The notes under the pieces are model-generated. The model did not search any database and was not told the origin of the DNA. It was given only the letters and a program-made list of their open reading frames with translations. From assembly GCA_040394475.1 (NCBI GenBank), contig JBEBSD010000114.1, positions 1 to 15,074 on the forward strand: DNA of 15,074 nucleotides. The letters run 5' to 3'. Within the stretch, counting starts at the first letter, position 1. Every line of letters starts with the position of its first letter. Positions 1 through 7,064 of this stretch are shown piece after piece. Made by a program: the position numbers and the translations under genes. The DNA is from JBEBSD01 sp040394475 (lineage in GTDB: Bacteria > Bacteroidota > Bacteroidia > Cytophagales > Spirosomataceae).

Positions 1-41
1 GGCCCATCCCCAGTTGGTTGCCGGCCCATCCCCAGTTGGTT
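1..41. repeat. 22-bp-period direct repeat at window edge
   Basis: The 19-mer GGCCCATCCCCAGTTGGTT occurs at 1-19 and again, identically, at 23-41, so the period is 22 bp with a GCC linker. The first copy begins exactly at the window edge, so the array may continue to the left. The second copy runs into ACTGG (42-46), giving a small CCAGT/ACTGG hairpin at 32-46. The inner part CCAGTTGGTT is also present in inverted orientation at 103-112, inside the 3' end of the sigma-factor gene. No function is evident. Confidence 0.8.
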
Positions 42-53
42 ACTGGCCGGTAA

Positions 54-80
54 GCAAAATGGTCTGTGGGGACACAGACC
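54..80 (-). terminator. Probable rho-independent terminator of the sigma-factor gene
   Basis: Positions 61-68 (GGTCTGTG) and 73-80 (CACAGACC) form a perfect 8-bp stem with a 4-nt loop. Read on the minus strand, the hairpin begins 6 nt after the stop codon of the sigma-factor gene and is followed by ATTTTGCTT, a short T-rich tail. The position fits a terminator. The tail is weak, so efficiency is uncertain. Confidence 0.6.
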
Positions 81-86
81 ATGGAT

Positions 87-686
87 TTAATTGCTGAGCA
101 AAAACCAACTGGCCCAGGCCAGTACGGTATCTTTGTTTTTGCCCAGGAAATTTCGCAGAGAGCGGTTGGCCTTTACCATATGATCATTGACAGTCGCGGT
201 AGAAACCCCCATCAGCGTAGAGATTTCATCATAGCTTTTCCCCTCCATTTTGCAAAGCATAAACACCCGTTTTCTGACCGGAGGGAGCTGGTCGATGGCC
301 CGTTGTGCCAGTTGCAGACTCTCCTGGTAACACACACCCGCATCGGTATCCGGATCACTCTCGGTAGCGGTGCTCCGGACATGGTCGGCCAGTTGGCGTT
401 CCCGGACCTTTTTGCGAAAATAATCGTATACTTTATTTTCGGCAATTTTGTATAAAAACGACCGGAACGATTTCTCCGGGTCGAGCTGTTCCCGGTATTC
501 CCAAACTTTCATAAAAACGTCCTGCAGGATTTCCTCGGATACCTCTTCAGATTTGCTCAGGCGCAGCAGGTGAACATGCAATCGATAAGCATACCGGTAG
601 TACAGGGTGGTAAACGCAGGTTCACTCCCTCCGATCAGTTCCCCCACCAGTTGTTTCTCTTCCGTCCTGCAGCCTTCTGCTTCCAT
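87..686 (-). CDS. RNA polymerase sigma-70 factor, ECF subfamily
   Basis: This is a 199-residue extracytoplasmic-function sigma factor of the type expanded in Bacteroidota. Region 2 lies at about residues 25-92, with YYRYAYRL, the acidic EEILQDVFMKVWE segment and the RSFLYKIAENKVYDYFRKK helix. Region 4 lies at about 128-180, with a helix-turn-helix read as SYDEISTLMGVSTATVNDHM. A short hydrophobic tail, DTVLAWASWFLLSN, follows. The ATG at 686 is preferred because AAAGAGG lies 6 nt upstream; an in-frame TTG at 716 would add ten residues but overlaps the promoter element. In this family the gene is often followed by a FecR-type anti-sigma gene and a SusC/SusD pair. Here a hairpin follows at once and the window ends, so the partner is not visible. 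The regulon is unknown. Confidence 0.93.
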   Translation of the reverse strand: MEAEGCRTEEKQLVGELIGGSEPAFTTLYYRYAYRLHVHLLRLSKSEEVSEEILQDVFMKVWEYREQLDPEKSFRSFLYKIAENKVYDYFRKKVRERQLADHVRSTATESDPDTDAGVCYQESLQLAQRAIDQLPPVRKRVFMLCKMEGKSYDEISTLMGVSTATVNDHMVKANRSLRNFLGKNKDTVLAWASWFLLSN

Positions 687-713
687 AGTCGGCCTCTTTT
701 GATGGTCTAAATA

Positions 714-721
714 CAAAGCTA
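714..721 (-). promoter_or_regulatory. Bacteroidetes-type -7 box for the sigma-factor gene
   Basis: On the minus strand this reads TAGCTTTG, a full match to the TAnnTTTG -7 element known from Bacteroidetes vegetative promoters. It would start transcription about 20 nt upstream of the ATG at 686. A TTG lies 14 nt upstream of the box, shorter than the usual spacing of about 19 nt, so the -33 element is uncertain. Confidence 0.5.
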
Positions 722-1075
722 TCGAATTTTTAAGGCAATTTTCCGGATTGATTTAATTTATTATCCAATAAGTGCTATTTGATGTGCGGGACGTACCCGG
801 TGTAAATGGCGTTCGTTTGCAAAATAACGCAATGGAAAGATGGATTGAAACAGGTATTAATTAACTTACTGTAAATAAATAAGGAAGCGGACCCGGGGTA
901 CAGAGAACAAATGCAGCACAGCGAAAATGGTTTGCGGCGGAATTCCCTTTTTCTGAAATGCGGCGCTGACGGCCTCTGCCTGGATCGGACACCTGACCGG
1001 TCGGGTCGGCAGGTTGTGGTGAAAGAAGGCGTGGCGGGAACAACTTTTTTCAGGAATACAGCGTTCTGAAAAAGT
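722..1075. other. Divergent intergenic region, no convincing gene
   Basis: This region separates the leftward sigma-factor gene from the rightward L,D-transpeptidase gene. The first 150 bp are AT-rich and probably hold the upstream promoter parts for both directions. A GCGTT/AACGC inverted repeat surrounds TTTGCAAAA near 810-831. From 911 to 1069 there is a 52-codon frame on the plus strand (ATG 911, TGA 1067-1069), in the same frame as the downstream gene and ending 6 nt before its ATG. Its product, beginning MQHSENGLRRNS, resembles nothing I recognise and lacks a good ribosome-binding site. I could not find a convincing plus-strand promoter with correct -33/-7 spacing. Confidence 0.5.
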
Positions 1076-1816
1076 ATGTTTAAGAGACCACAAAAGAATT
1101 TTAGAACGGGAGTGAAAGGAATAGGGGTTGGCTGGTTCGGGCTGCTGGGAGCGGCGGTCCTGTTGGCGATGATAGGAGGACGGCCGGTAGCGGAGCCGGC
1201 AGCTTGCGAAACGGTTATAGTTGCGGAGAAGCCCGATTGGGCGGACTTGTACGACTCCCTGCAGCTGGGAGTAAAGGGGCTTTCGGAGGAAGCGTTTGCG
1301 TATGCCTGGAAGGGTTACGAACAACTGGAACTATCCAAACCGGTTTTGGCAATTGCCGATTTTAGCCAATCGTCCAACAACCGGCGCCTGTATGTGATTG
1401 ACATGCAGGAAAAAAAAATGATGCTGCAAACATATGTTGCACATGGAAGAAATTCCGGCGAGGAATATGCCGCGCATTTTTCTAACCGGGTGGGCTCTTA
1501 CCAGTCGAGCCTCGGGTTTTATAAAACCCTGAATGCCTACCAGGGGAGTCATGGGCTTTCCTTACGGCTGGAAGGACTGGAACGGGGTATCAACGACCGG
1601 GCCAGGGAACGGGCGATTGTACTGCATGGCGCTGAATATGTCAGTGAGCAATTTATCCGGACTGCCGGAAGACTGGGACGGAGCCAGGGATGTCCCGCCG
1701 TACCTGTAGAAAAGGTTGAACCTCTTATTCGGCTGCTCGTTGGAGGAGCGGGGTTGTTTTTATATTTTCCGGATCCGAATTATCTGGAGGCTTCGGTTTT
1801 TAGTTATGAGTTATGA
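1076..1816 (+). CDS. L,D-transpeptidase catalytic-domain protein (YkuD_2 type)
   Basis: This 246-residue protein has an N-terminal hydrophobic segment (about residues 15-34), acting as a signal anchor or signal peptide, followed by a murein L,D-transpeptidase catalytic domain (about 80-235). The active-site signature is visible as HGAEYVSE (His184) and RSQGCPAVP, with the nucleophile at Cys206. The GCPAVP form is typical of the YkuD_2 branch rather than the SHGCIRL form of classical YkuD enzymes. The family makes or exchanges 3-3 peptidoglycan cross-links or attaches partners to peptidoglycan in the periplasm. The ATG at 1076 fits the start of the hydrophobic segment, but no Shine-Dalgarno sequence is visible. 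The stop codon lies inside a 7-nt tandem repeat. A second, unrelated-subfamily L,D-transpeptidase follows on the same strand after 74 bp, so co-transcription is likely. Confidence 0.9.
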   Translation: MFKRPQKNFRTGVKGIGVGWFGLLGAAVLLAMIGGRPVAEPAACETVIVAEKPDWADLYDSLQLGVKGLSEEAFAYAWKGYEQLELSKPVLAIADFSQSSNNRRLYVIDMQEKKMMLQTYVAHGRNSGEEYAAHFSNRVGSYQSSLGFYKTLNAYQGSHGLSLRLEGLERGINDRARERAIVLHGAEYVSEQFIRTAGRLGRSQGCPAVPVEKVEPLIRLLVGGAGLFLYFPDPNYLEASVFSYEL

Positions 1817-1830
1817 ATTATGAGTTATGA
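1803..1830 (+). repeat. Heptamer tandem repeat (RTTATGA x4)
   Basis: Four consecutive 7-nt units read GTTATGA, GTTATGA, ATTATGA, GTTATGA, with a decaying fifth unit, ATTGTGG. The TGA of the second unit (1814-1816) is the stop codon of the upstream L,D-transpeptidase, so the repeat overlaps the coding end. The following bases (1833-1860) are strongly G-biased. Confidence 0.85.
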
Positions 1831-1861
1831 ATTGTGGGTGATGGGAAGTAGTGGTGGTAGG

Positions 1862-1883
1862 AAATCTGTGTAAATCTGTGGTG
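1862..1883 (+). repeat. AAATCTGTG decamer repeat before a start codon
   Basis: Two adjacent 10-nt units, AAATCTGTGT (1862-1871) and AAATCTGTGG (1872-1881), are followed by TG. The block ends 7 nt before the ATG of the second L,D-transpeptidase gene. A close relative occurs at 7816-7842 on the minus strand, also just upstream of a gene start. Confidence 0.8.
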
Positions 1884-1890
1884 AAATTTT

Positions 1891-3528
1891 ATGAGAATCC
1901 GATATAGTTGGGTGCTGTTTGTCGCGGCGGTTGTTATGGTGGCTTCCTGCCGCAAGCAGCAGCGGCCTGAGTTTGTGATGGCAGAACGGGATACGACGAT
2001 CACCGTGGAAAATGCGTTTTCGGAATTGTTCCTAGACTCGGCAGCCGTAGCTCACTTCGTCGCCGATACAACACTGCACGACAGCCTGGCGATTCGGATA
2101 CGCAGTTTTTATAACAGCCGGAATTACCAGTTTGCCTGGTTTTTTCCCGAAGGTATGGCGGCTTATGTTCATACATTCCTGAACATGCAGCAGCAGTTTA
2201 TCCATTATTCCGGTGACAGTACCCTGTTCGATCCCGATCTGGATCAGCGCATCGAAACACTCGGTAGCCGGCGCCAGATTTCACCGGAAGATACTGCGGT
2301 TATTGAAGCGGAATTGCTGTTGACCCGTCAGTTTTTCCGGTATGCCTACTATGCCTATTCCGGAGACCGGGATGTGAATCTGCAGGATTTAGGTTGGTTT
2401 ATTCCACGGCGTAAATTGGATATGGTGAGCTTTTTGGATTCACTTTTGGCGAATAAAGGCGGCAAAGTAGAATGGTATGAGCCGGTAAACCGTCAGTATA
2501 ACCTGCTGAAAAAGCATTTGCTGGAATTCAGCGAACTCGAAACGGCACCGGAATGGGAGGAGGAACTGATGGCGGGGAAACGACCGTATAAGACGGGTGA
2601 GTCCGCAGCCGTTGCTCCGGTTGTCAGAAAACGGCTGGCCCTGCTCGGGTACCCGGTTCCGGAAGAACCCGATACCCTTACCGTGATTACGGCGGGTCTG
2701 GCCAACGCAGTAAAGAGCTTTCAAAAGCATTACGGACTGACGGAGGACGGTGTTTTGGGGGCGGCGGTTTTCAGGGAACTGAATGTACCGCCCGCCGCAC
2801 GGATGAAACAGCTGCTGATCAATATGGAGCGCATGCGGTGGATGCAGGAGAACCCGGAAACGGATTACCTCCTGGTCAATATCCCGGAGTTCAGGCTGCA
2901 CGTCTACGAGCAGGGGAAGCTGGCGTTTGATATGGATGTAGTGGTTGGGTCCGTTGCACATAGCACGGTCATATTTTCGGGTGTGCTGGACCAGGTTGTC
3001 TTCAGTCCCTACTGGAATGTGCCGGCAAGTATTCTGAAGAATGAAATCCTTCCGGCGATAGCACGTAATCCCAATTACCTGGCACGCCACCGTATGGAAT
3101 GGAACGGGAATTCGGTACGGCAGCTGCCGGGACCGGGCAATTCCCTGGGACAGGTGAAATTCCTCTTCCCGAACAGCTACAATATTTACCTGCACGATAC
3201 CCCCTCCAAAAGTTTGTTCGGAGAATCTAAACGGGCATTCAGCCACGGCTGCATCCGGTTGTCGGAACCGAAGAAACTGGCGGAGTTCCTGTTGCGCAAG
3301 GACAGCACCTGGACTCCGGAAAAAATCGCAGGCGCCATGCAGGCGGGGAAAGAAAAATACGTCCGGTTAAAAAATGAAGACCAGGTCCCGGTGATTATCG
3401 GGTATTTTACGGCCTGGGTCGATAAGGAGGGCGCGTTGAATTTTCGGAATGATGTATACGGTCACGATCAGCAAATGATGCGGCGGTATTTTGCCGGAAG
3501 CGATTTAAACGGCCCCTCTCGCCTTTAA
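1891..3528 (+). CDS. L,D-transpeptidase lipoprotein, YcbB/LdtD-like
   Basis: This 545-residue protein starts with a lipoprotein signal ending in VMVASC, with the lipidated Cys at position 20. The residues after it (RKQQRPEF) carry no acidic surface-export signal, so it probably faces the periplasm. A long helical scaffold region (about 40-235) precedes a peptidoglycan-binding domain (about 240-300, with AVKSFQKHYGLTEDGVLG) and a YkuD catalytic domain (about 324-475). The catalytic part shows HDTP (His435) and SHGCIRL with nucleophile Cys454. The domain order matches YcbB-type enzymes, which form meso-DAP to meso-DAP 3-3 cross-links. It lies downstream of a YkuD_2 enzyme, and the two probably form one operon. 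Its last 24 bp overlap the 3' end of the convergent DUF58 gene. Confidence 0.93.
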   Translation: MRIRYSWVLFVAAVVMVASCRKQQRPEFVMAERDTTITVENAFSELFLDSAAVAHFVADTTLHDSLAIRIRSFYNSRNYQFAWFFPEGMAAYVHTFLNMQQQFIHYSGDSTLFDPDLDQRIETLGSRRQISPEDTAVIEAELLLTRQFFRYAYYAYSGDRDVNLQDLGWFIPRRKLDMVSFLDSLLANKGGKVEWYEPVNRQYNLLKKHLLEFSELETAPEWEEELMAGKRPYKTGESAAVAPVVRKRLALLGYPVPEEPDTLTVITAGLANAVKSFQKHYGLTEDGVLGAAVFRELNVPPAARMKQLLINMERMRWMQENPETDYLLVNIPEFRLHVYEQGKLAFDMDVVVGSVAHSTVIFSGVLDQVVFSPYWNVPASILKNEILPAIARNPNYLARHRMEWNGNSVRQLPGPGNSLGQVKFLFPNSYNIYLHDTPSKSLFGESKRAFSHGCIRLSEPKKLAEFLLRKDSTWTPEKIAGAMQAGKEKYVRLKNEDQVPVIIGYFTAWVDKEGALNFRNDVYGHDQQMMRRYFAGSDLNGPSRL

Positions 3529-4827
3529 TTCCAGGTACCGGTTGATGGTGTTGACGGTCAGTTGTTGCGGGGCGGTCAGGATGGTTTGGATGCCATACCG
3601 GCGCAGTACCGAAGCAATCTGTTTTTTTTCATAGTGAAACCGCTGGGCAATCGTTTTTTGATACAACTGTTCGACCGAAACGGCCGGGGCTTCAAGGAGT
3701 TGCCTGGTTTCGGTGTTTTCAAAGAAGATAACCACCAGCAGGTGGTCTTTTGCCAGGCGACGGAGGTAGGGAAGCTGGCGCTGCATCCCCTCGACGGTCT
3801 CAAAATTGGTAAAAAGCAGCAAAAGGCTCCTGTGCGTGATTTGTTTTTTCACCAGGAGACATAACCGCTCATAGTCGGCTTCCAGGAAACGGGTTTTCTG
3901 ACGGTAAAGGGTTTCGAGGAGTTGCTGGAGATGACCCGTTCGACGCGCCGCCGGCAGAAATTGCCCGGGGGTGTCGGAAAAGGTAACCAGGCCGGCCTTG
4001 TCATCTTTTTGCAGAATGATCGTGCTCATGACCAGTGTGGCATTGATGGCGTAATCCAGCAGGGTAAGCGCTTCAAACGGCGATTGCATGGTCCTGCCTT
4101 TGTCGATCACGCAGTAGACAGATTGCCGGCGCAGGTCCTCGTAGGCATTTACCATGAGCTCGCCTTTACGCGCGGTTGCATTCCAGTTGACAGTCCGGCG
4201 GTCGTCACCCGGTACATAGGTACGGATCTGGTCGAATTCCATCGAATGACCGATCCGGCGGACTTTTTTAATCCCTGCTTCGCTCAACCGGTTGGCTACT
4301 GCCAGCAAGGCGTATTGGCGCATCTGTAAAAACGAAGGGTATACGGCGATTTCCTGCGGGGTGTCCGACCGGTAGCGCCTTTCTACGAATCCCAGGGGTG
4401 TTTTGACAAACACATGGATACTGCCGAACGCGTAGACTCCGCGCCGGACGGGCCGCAGGCTATAGTGGATATGGCGTTCCGTTCCGGGGGGAATACTGGC
4501 ATTGAACAGGATGTCGCGGCGCTGGAATTGGTGCGGGATTTCATCGATTACCGCAACCGAAACGGTAAACGGATAACGGTTTTCCAGAAAAAGTGTTACA
4601 GGATTTTCATCCCCGTTGGAGAAACGGGCTGCCAGGCTTCTGCGGGCGAAAATTCCCTTCGGGATACGATACAGCGCGAAAATATCTGCCGCCACCAAGC
4701 CGGACGTAATCAGTGCCAGTAAATTGACAACCGGGAATAAAAACGGAAAAACATAGGCCAGCACCCATCCTGCGACCAGTAAGGCGCCGGCAATCCAGAA
4801 CGGTTGTGCAAGAAAGAGAGAACGCAT
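3505..4827 (-). CDS. DUF58 domain protein (vWA-like membrane protein)
   Basis: This 440-residue protein has two N-terminal membrane helices (about 10-28 and 30-52), a beta-rich middle region, and the DUF58 signature at about 193-235 (GHSMEFDQIRTYVPGDD, then VNWNATARKGELMVN). A vWA-like domain follows. Its metal-site loop reads VIDKGRTM (Asp242), i.e. DxGxT instead of the DxSxS of a classical MIDAS. DUF58 proteins are standard partners of MoxR ATPases and are thought to present substrates or form a membrane complex with them, but the molecular function is not established. It is the last gene of a cluster, 50 bp downstream of moxR, and its 3' end overlaps the convergent L,D-transpeptidase gene by 24 bp. 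The start ATG lacks a clear Shine-Dalgarno sequence. Confidence 0.93.
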   Translation of the reverse strand: MRSLFLAQPFWIAGALLVAGWVLAYVFPFLFPVVNLLALITSGLVAADIFALYRIPKGIFARRSLAARFSNGDENPVTLFLENRYPFTVSVAVIDEIPHQFQRRDILFNASIPPGTERHIHYSLRPVRRGVYAFGSIHVFVKTPLGFVERRYRSDTPQEIAVYPSFLQMRQYALLAVANRLSEAGIKKVRRIGHSMEFDQIRTYVPGDDRRTVNWNATARKGELMVNAYEDLRRQSVYCVIDKGRTMQSPFEALTLLDYAINATLVMSTIILQKDDKAGLVTFSDTPGQFLPAARRTGHLQQLLETLYRQKTRFLEADYERLCLLVKKQITHRSLLLLFTNFETVEGMQRQLPYLRRLAKDHLLVVIFFENTETRQLLEAPAVSVEQLYQKTIAQRFHYEKKQIASVLRRYGIQTILTAPQQLTVNTINRYLELKARGAV

Positions 4828-4877
4828 AAACAGGGTCAGTTAGCTAAAACGGGCAGTTGCGGCGGGTCCGGGTGTCG

Positions 4878-5849
4878 TTACCGGGGTACCTCGGTCTTTT
4901 CAAGGATAAGCCGGATAATATCATTGGCTTTGGCGCCTTCCATCTCACGTTCGGGCGTGAGGATAATGCGGTGGTTCAGCACGGGGTACGCGAGTTCCTG
5001 CACATCGTCGGGGGTAATAAAGTCACGTCCCCGCAGGGCGGCCAGGGCCTTGCAGCTGTTCAGCAAGGCAACGGATGCGCGGGGTGAGGCGCCCAGAAAG
5101 AGTGCCGGATGGGTACGGGTACCTGCAGTGACGGCGACGATGTACTCCATTAAGTTGTCCGTTACATGTACCTGATAGACTTTTTCACGGAGAGCTGCGA
5201 GCTGACTCGCCCCGAGGATCGGAACAAGGGCCTTCAGCGCGTCGTTCAGGCTGCGTCGCCGGTGATGGCCCTGCAGGATTCCCAGCTCCTCCGTCCCGGT
5301 CGGATAGCCGATGGTGAGCTTAAAAAGAAAACGGTCGAGCTGGGCCTCCGGAAGGCGGTACGTCCCTTCCTGCTCCACCGGATTCTGGGTAGCCAGGATC
5401 AGGAAAGGGGCTGCCATGGGGTACGTAATGCCGTCGACCGTAATCTGCCGCTCTTCCATCACCTCAAAAAGAGCGGACTGTGTCTTGGCAGGGGCCCGGT
5501 TGATTTCATCGACCAGGACAATATTCGTAAAAACAGGCCCTTGTTTAAATTCAAACGCCGCGTTTTGTGTATTGTAGACGACCGTTCCCAACACATCGGA
5601 CGGCATCAGATCCGGCGTAAACTGGATCCTGCCGAAGTCAGCGGCGATTGTTTTGGCTACGACTTTGGCCAGCAGGGTTTTGGCGACGCCCGGTACACCT
5701 TCCAGCAGGATATGGCCGTCAGCCAGCAGGGCGGTCAGGAGATAGTCGATTACAGTATCGTGTCCGACGACTATTTTTCCTACTTCAGTTTTGATCGCCT
5801 GCATCGTATCCTGTAGGTCGTTGAGCTCGATTCGGGGTGATAATTCCAT
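4878..5849 (-). CDS. MoxR family AAA+ ATPase
   Basis: This 323-residue protein has all MoxR hallmarks: Walker A GVPGVAKT (about 51-58), Walker B LVDEINRAP (Asp114-Glu115), sensor 1 ATQNP (Asn156), and a C-terminal helical lid. The length is typical. MoxR proteins are chaperone-like AAA+ ATPases that work with vWA or DUF58 proteins to mature or insert metal centres or to remodel envelope complexes; the client here is unknown. The ATG at 5849 is preferred over an in-frame TTG at 5858, which would add three residues. A terminator hairpin lies 21 nt upstream of the start, so expression of moxR and DUF58 may be reduced relative to the genes before them, or may need a promoter I could not identify. 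Confidence 0.96.
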   Translation of the reverse strand: MELSPRIELNDLQDTMQAIKTEVGKIVVGHDTVIDYLLTALLADGHILLEGVPGVAKTLLAKVVAKTIAADFGRIQFTPDLMPSDVLGTVVYNTQNAAFEFKQGPVFTNIVLVDEINRAPAKTQSALFEVMEERQITVDGITYPMAAPFLILATQNPVEQEGTYRLPEAQLDRFLFKLTIGYPTGTEELGILQGHHRRRSLNDALKALVPILGASQLAALREKVYQVHVTDNLMEYIVAVTAGTRTHPALFLGASPRASVALLNSCKALAALRGRDFITPDDVQELAYPVLNHRIILTPEREMEGAKANDIIRLILEKTEVPR

Positions 5850-5870
5850 TGTATTCAATTAGATGACGGT

Positions 5871-5903
5871 AAAAAACCCGGGAAGCGGCCTTGCTTACCG
5901 GGT
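5871..5903 (-). terminator. Rho-independent terminator-like hairpin before moxR
   Basis: On the minus strand the arms ACCCGG (5903-5898) and CCGGGT (5881-5876) enclose a second stem, AAGC (5896-5893) with GCTT (5886-5883), and a 6-nt loop, AAGGCC. One T/C mismatch separates the stems. The T of the last pair begins a run of six T (5876-5871). The hairpin includes the TAA stop codon of the DUF4350 gene. GC-rich stem, small loop and T-run are the classic intrinsic-terminator layout. Its position inside a same-strand cluster makes it a candidate attenuator. Confidence 0.75.
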
Positions 5904-7064
5904 GTCGTTGTAAAAAGTTTCAAGCTGGCGGCTGAAATGCAGCAGCCGGTCGCCGGTCCATTTTTCGTCCAGTGTATCGATTTCAGTTTTCAAAGCGGTC
6001 AGCGTTGCCGGCGGAAGGCCGCTTTTGGCTGATAACCGCTCAAAGGCATCCTGTTGCCCTTCCGGGCTGATCCCGAATCGTTCATACACATAGATCCAGA
6101 AATGGCGTACCATTTTTTCGGCGATATTGGCGTGGTCGCGCTTCCGGTAGTACATGTTCCCAATGGTCCGGATAAACGTGAGCGATGTATTTTCAGGGGG
6201 CGGCAGTACAGGAATGATCCGCTGCCTGCGTTTGGCGGAGAAGATGGCAAACAAGAGGAGCAGCGCCAACGAAAGGTAGTAGGCGGATCGTAAGGCGGGC
6301 TGACTGACGATGTACCGGAACACCGACTTTTCATTGTCGGGGATCCGCCCCCGTTTCAGGTATTCGTCCCAGAAAACCGGCTGTTCCGGCAAATAGGATA
6401 ACGCCTCAAATGCGTGATTGCCGGTGACCGGGTCGACGACATAATAATTTGTAAAGGCCAGGGGCAGGTTGTGCAGGTAGACTTGTCCTTTCCCATAGGT
6501 TACCCGGACAAAAACCGGCTGTTGCTTCTCGTTGCGGGCCAGTATATCAGCTCCGGGAGCGACTTCGAAATAGCGCCTTCCTTCATCTTTGGGGAATACG
6601 TATTTTTTGGGCTGCAGGAGCGGGTCCGAGAACGAAACATACCGGATGGTGTCTTCGGCGGGGCGATTCCCTGTAAGTGCTTTGACTCCCAGCGCCGGCA
6701 ACAAAAAATCGGAAAAAGAATAGGTGGCAATAAAAACGGTATTCCCTTTGGCTACGTAACGCAAGAGGGCTTTTTCATCGTCGGCATCGATGAGAAACGA
6801 GGAATTGATAAAAACATAGCTGCTGCGGGCAGGTAGCACCGAGTAGTTTTCCAACTGATGCCGGGGCGGGATTCGCAGGCTGGTGACCGGCTGGCTGTTT
6901 ATGTCTGACCAGAGTGTGAACAGGGCGTTGGTCCCGAATGGGATTTTGTCGTTTTTCGAATAGCTTGGCGTCCAGTCGAGCGGCTTAGGGCGGGTGTATT
7001 CTACCACCCCATACAGTACCAGTACCAGCAAAAACAATAACCAGTAACGAGTGAGGCTAGGCAT
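5895..7064 (-). CDS. DUF4350 domain-containing membrane protein
   Basis: This 389-residue protein has one N-terminal membrane helix (about 8-22), a large extracytoplasmic DUF4350 domain (about 25-235) with a glutamine-amidotransferase-like alternation of strands such as RSSYVFINSSFLID and GNTVFIATYS, a second membrane helix (about 258-277), and a basic, helical cytoplasmic tail. The family has no assigned reaction but is a constant neighbour of MoxR, DUF58 and DUF4129 genes. I use the ATG at 7064, whose first codons overlap the stop of the upstream DUF4129 gene by 8 bp, consistent with translational coupling. A longer frame from 7136 has a low-complexity, basic N-terminus that is only the overlapping gene read in another frame. 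A terminator hairpin covers the stop codon. Confidence 0.85.
   Translation of the reverse strand: MPSLTRYWLLFLLVLVLYGVVEYTRPKPLDWTPSYSKNDKIPFGTNALFTLWSDINSQPVTSLRIPPRHQLENYSVLPARSSYVFINSSFLIDADDEKALLRYVAKGNTVFIATYSFSDFLLPALGVKALTGNRPAEDTIRYVSFSDPLLQPKKYVFPKDEGRRYFEVAPGADILARNEKQQPVFVRVTYGKGQVYLHNLPLAFTNYYVVDPVTGNHAFEALSYLPEQPVFWDEYLKRGRIPDNEKSVFRYIVSQPALRSAYYLSLALLLLFAIFSAKRRQRIIPVLPPPENTSLTFIRTIGNMYYRKRDHANIAEKMVRHFWIYVYERFGISPEGQQDAFERLSAKSGLPPATLTALKTEIDTLDEKWTGDRLLHFSRQLETFYNDTR

Noticed and set aside
866..1324. 152-codon minus-strand frame (and a shorter one at 861-1043)
   Set aside because: It overlaps the start of the L,D-transpeptidase gene antisense, has biased composition rich in Arg, Pro and Ser, and has no initiation signal.
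2440..3246. 268-codon open frame on the minus strand
   Set aside because: It lies wholly inside the YcbB-like gene, whose lipobox, peptidoglycan-binding and SHGCIRL motifs are clear. Its product is Arg/Gln/His-rich and has no family features.
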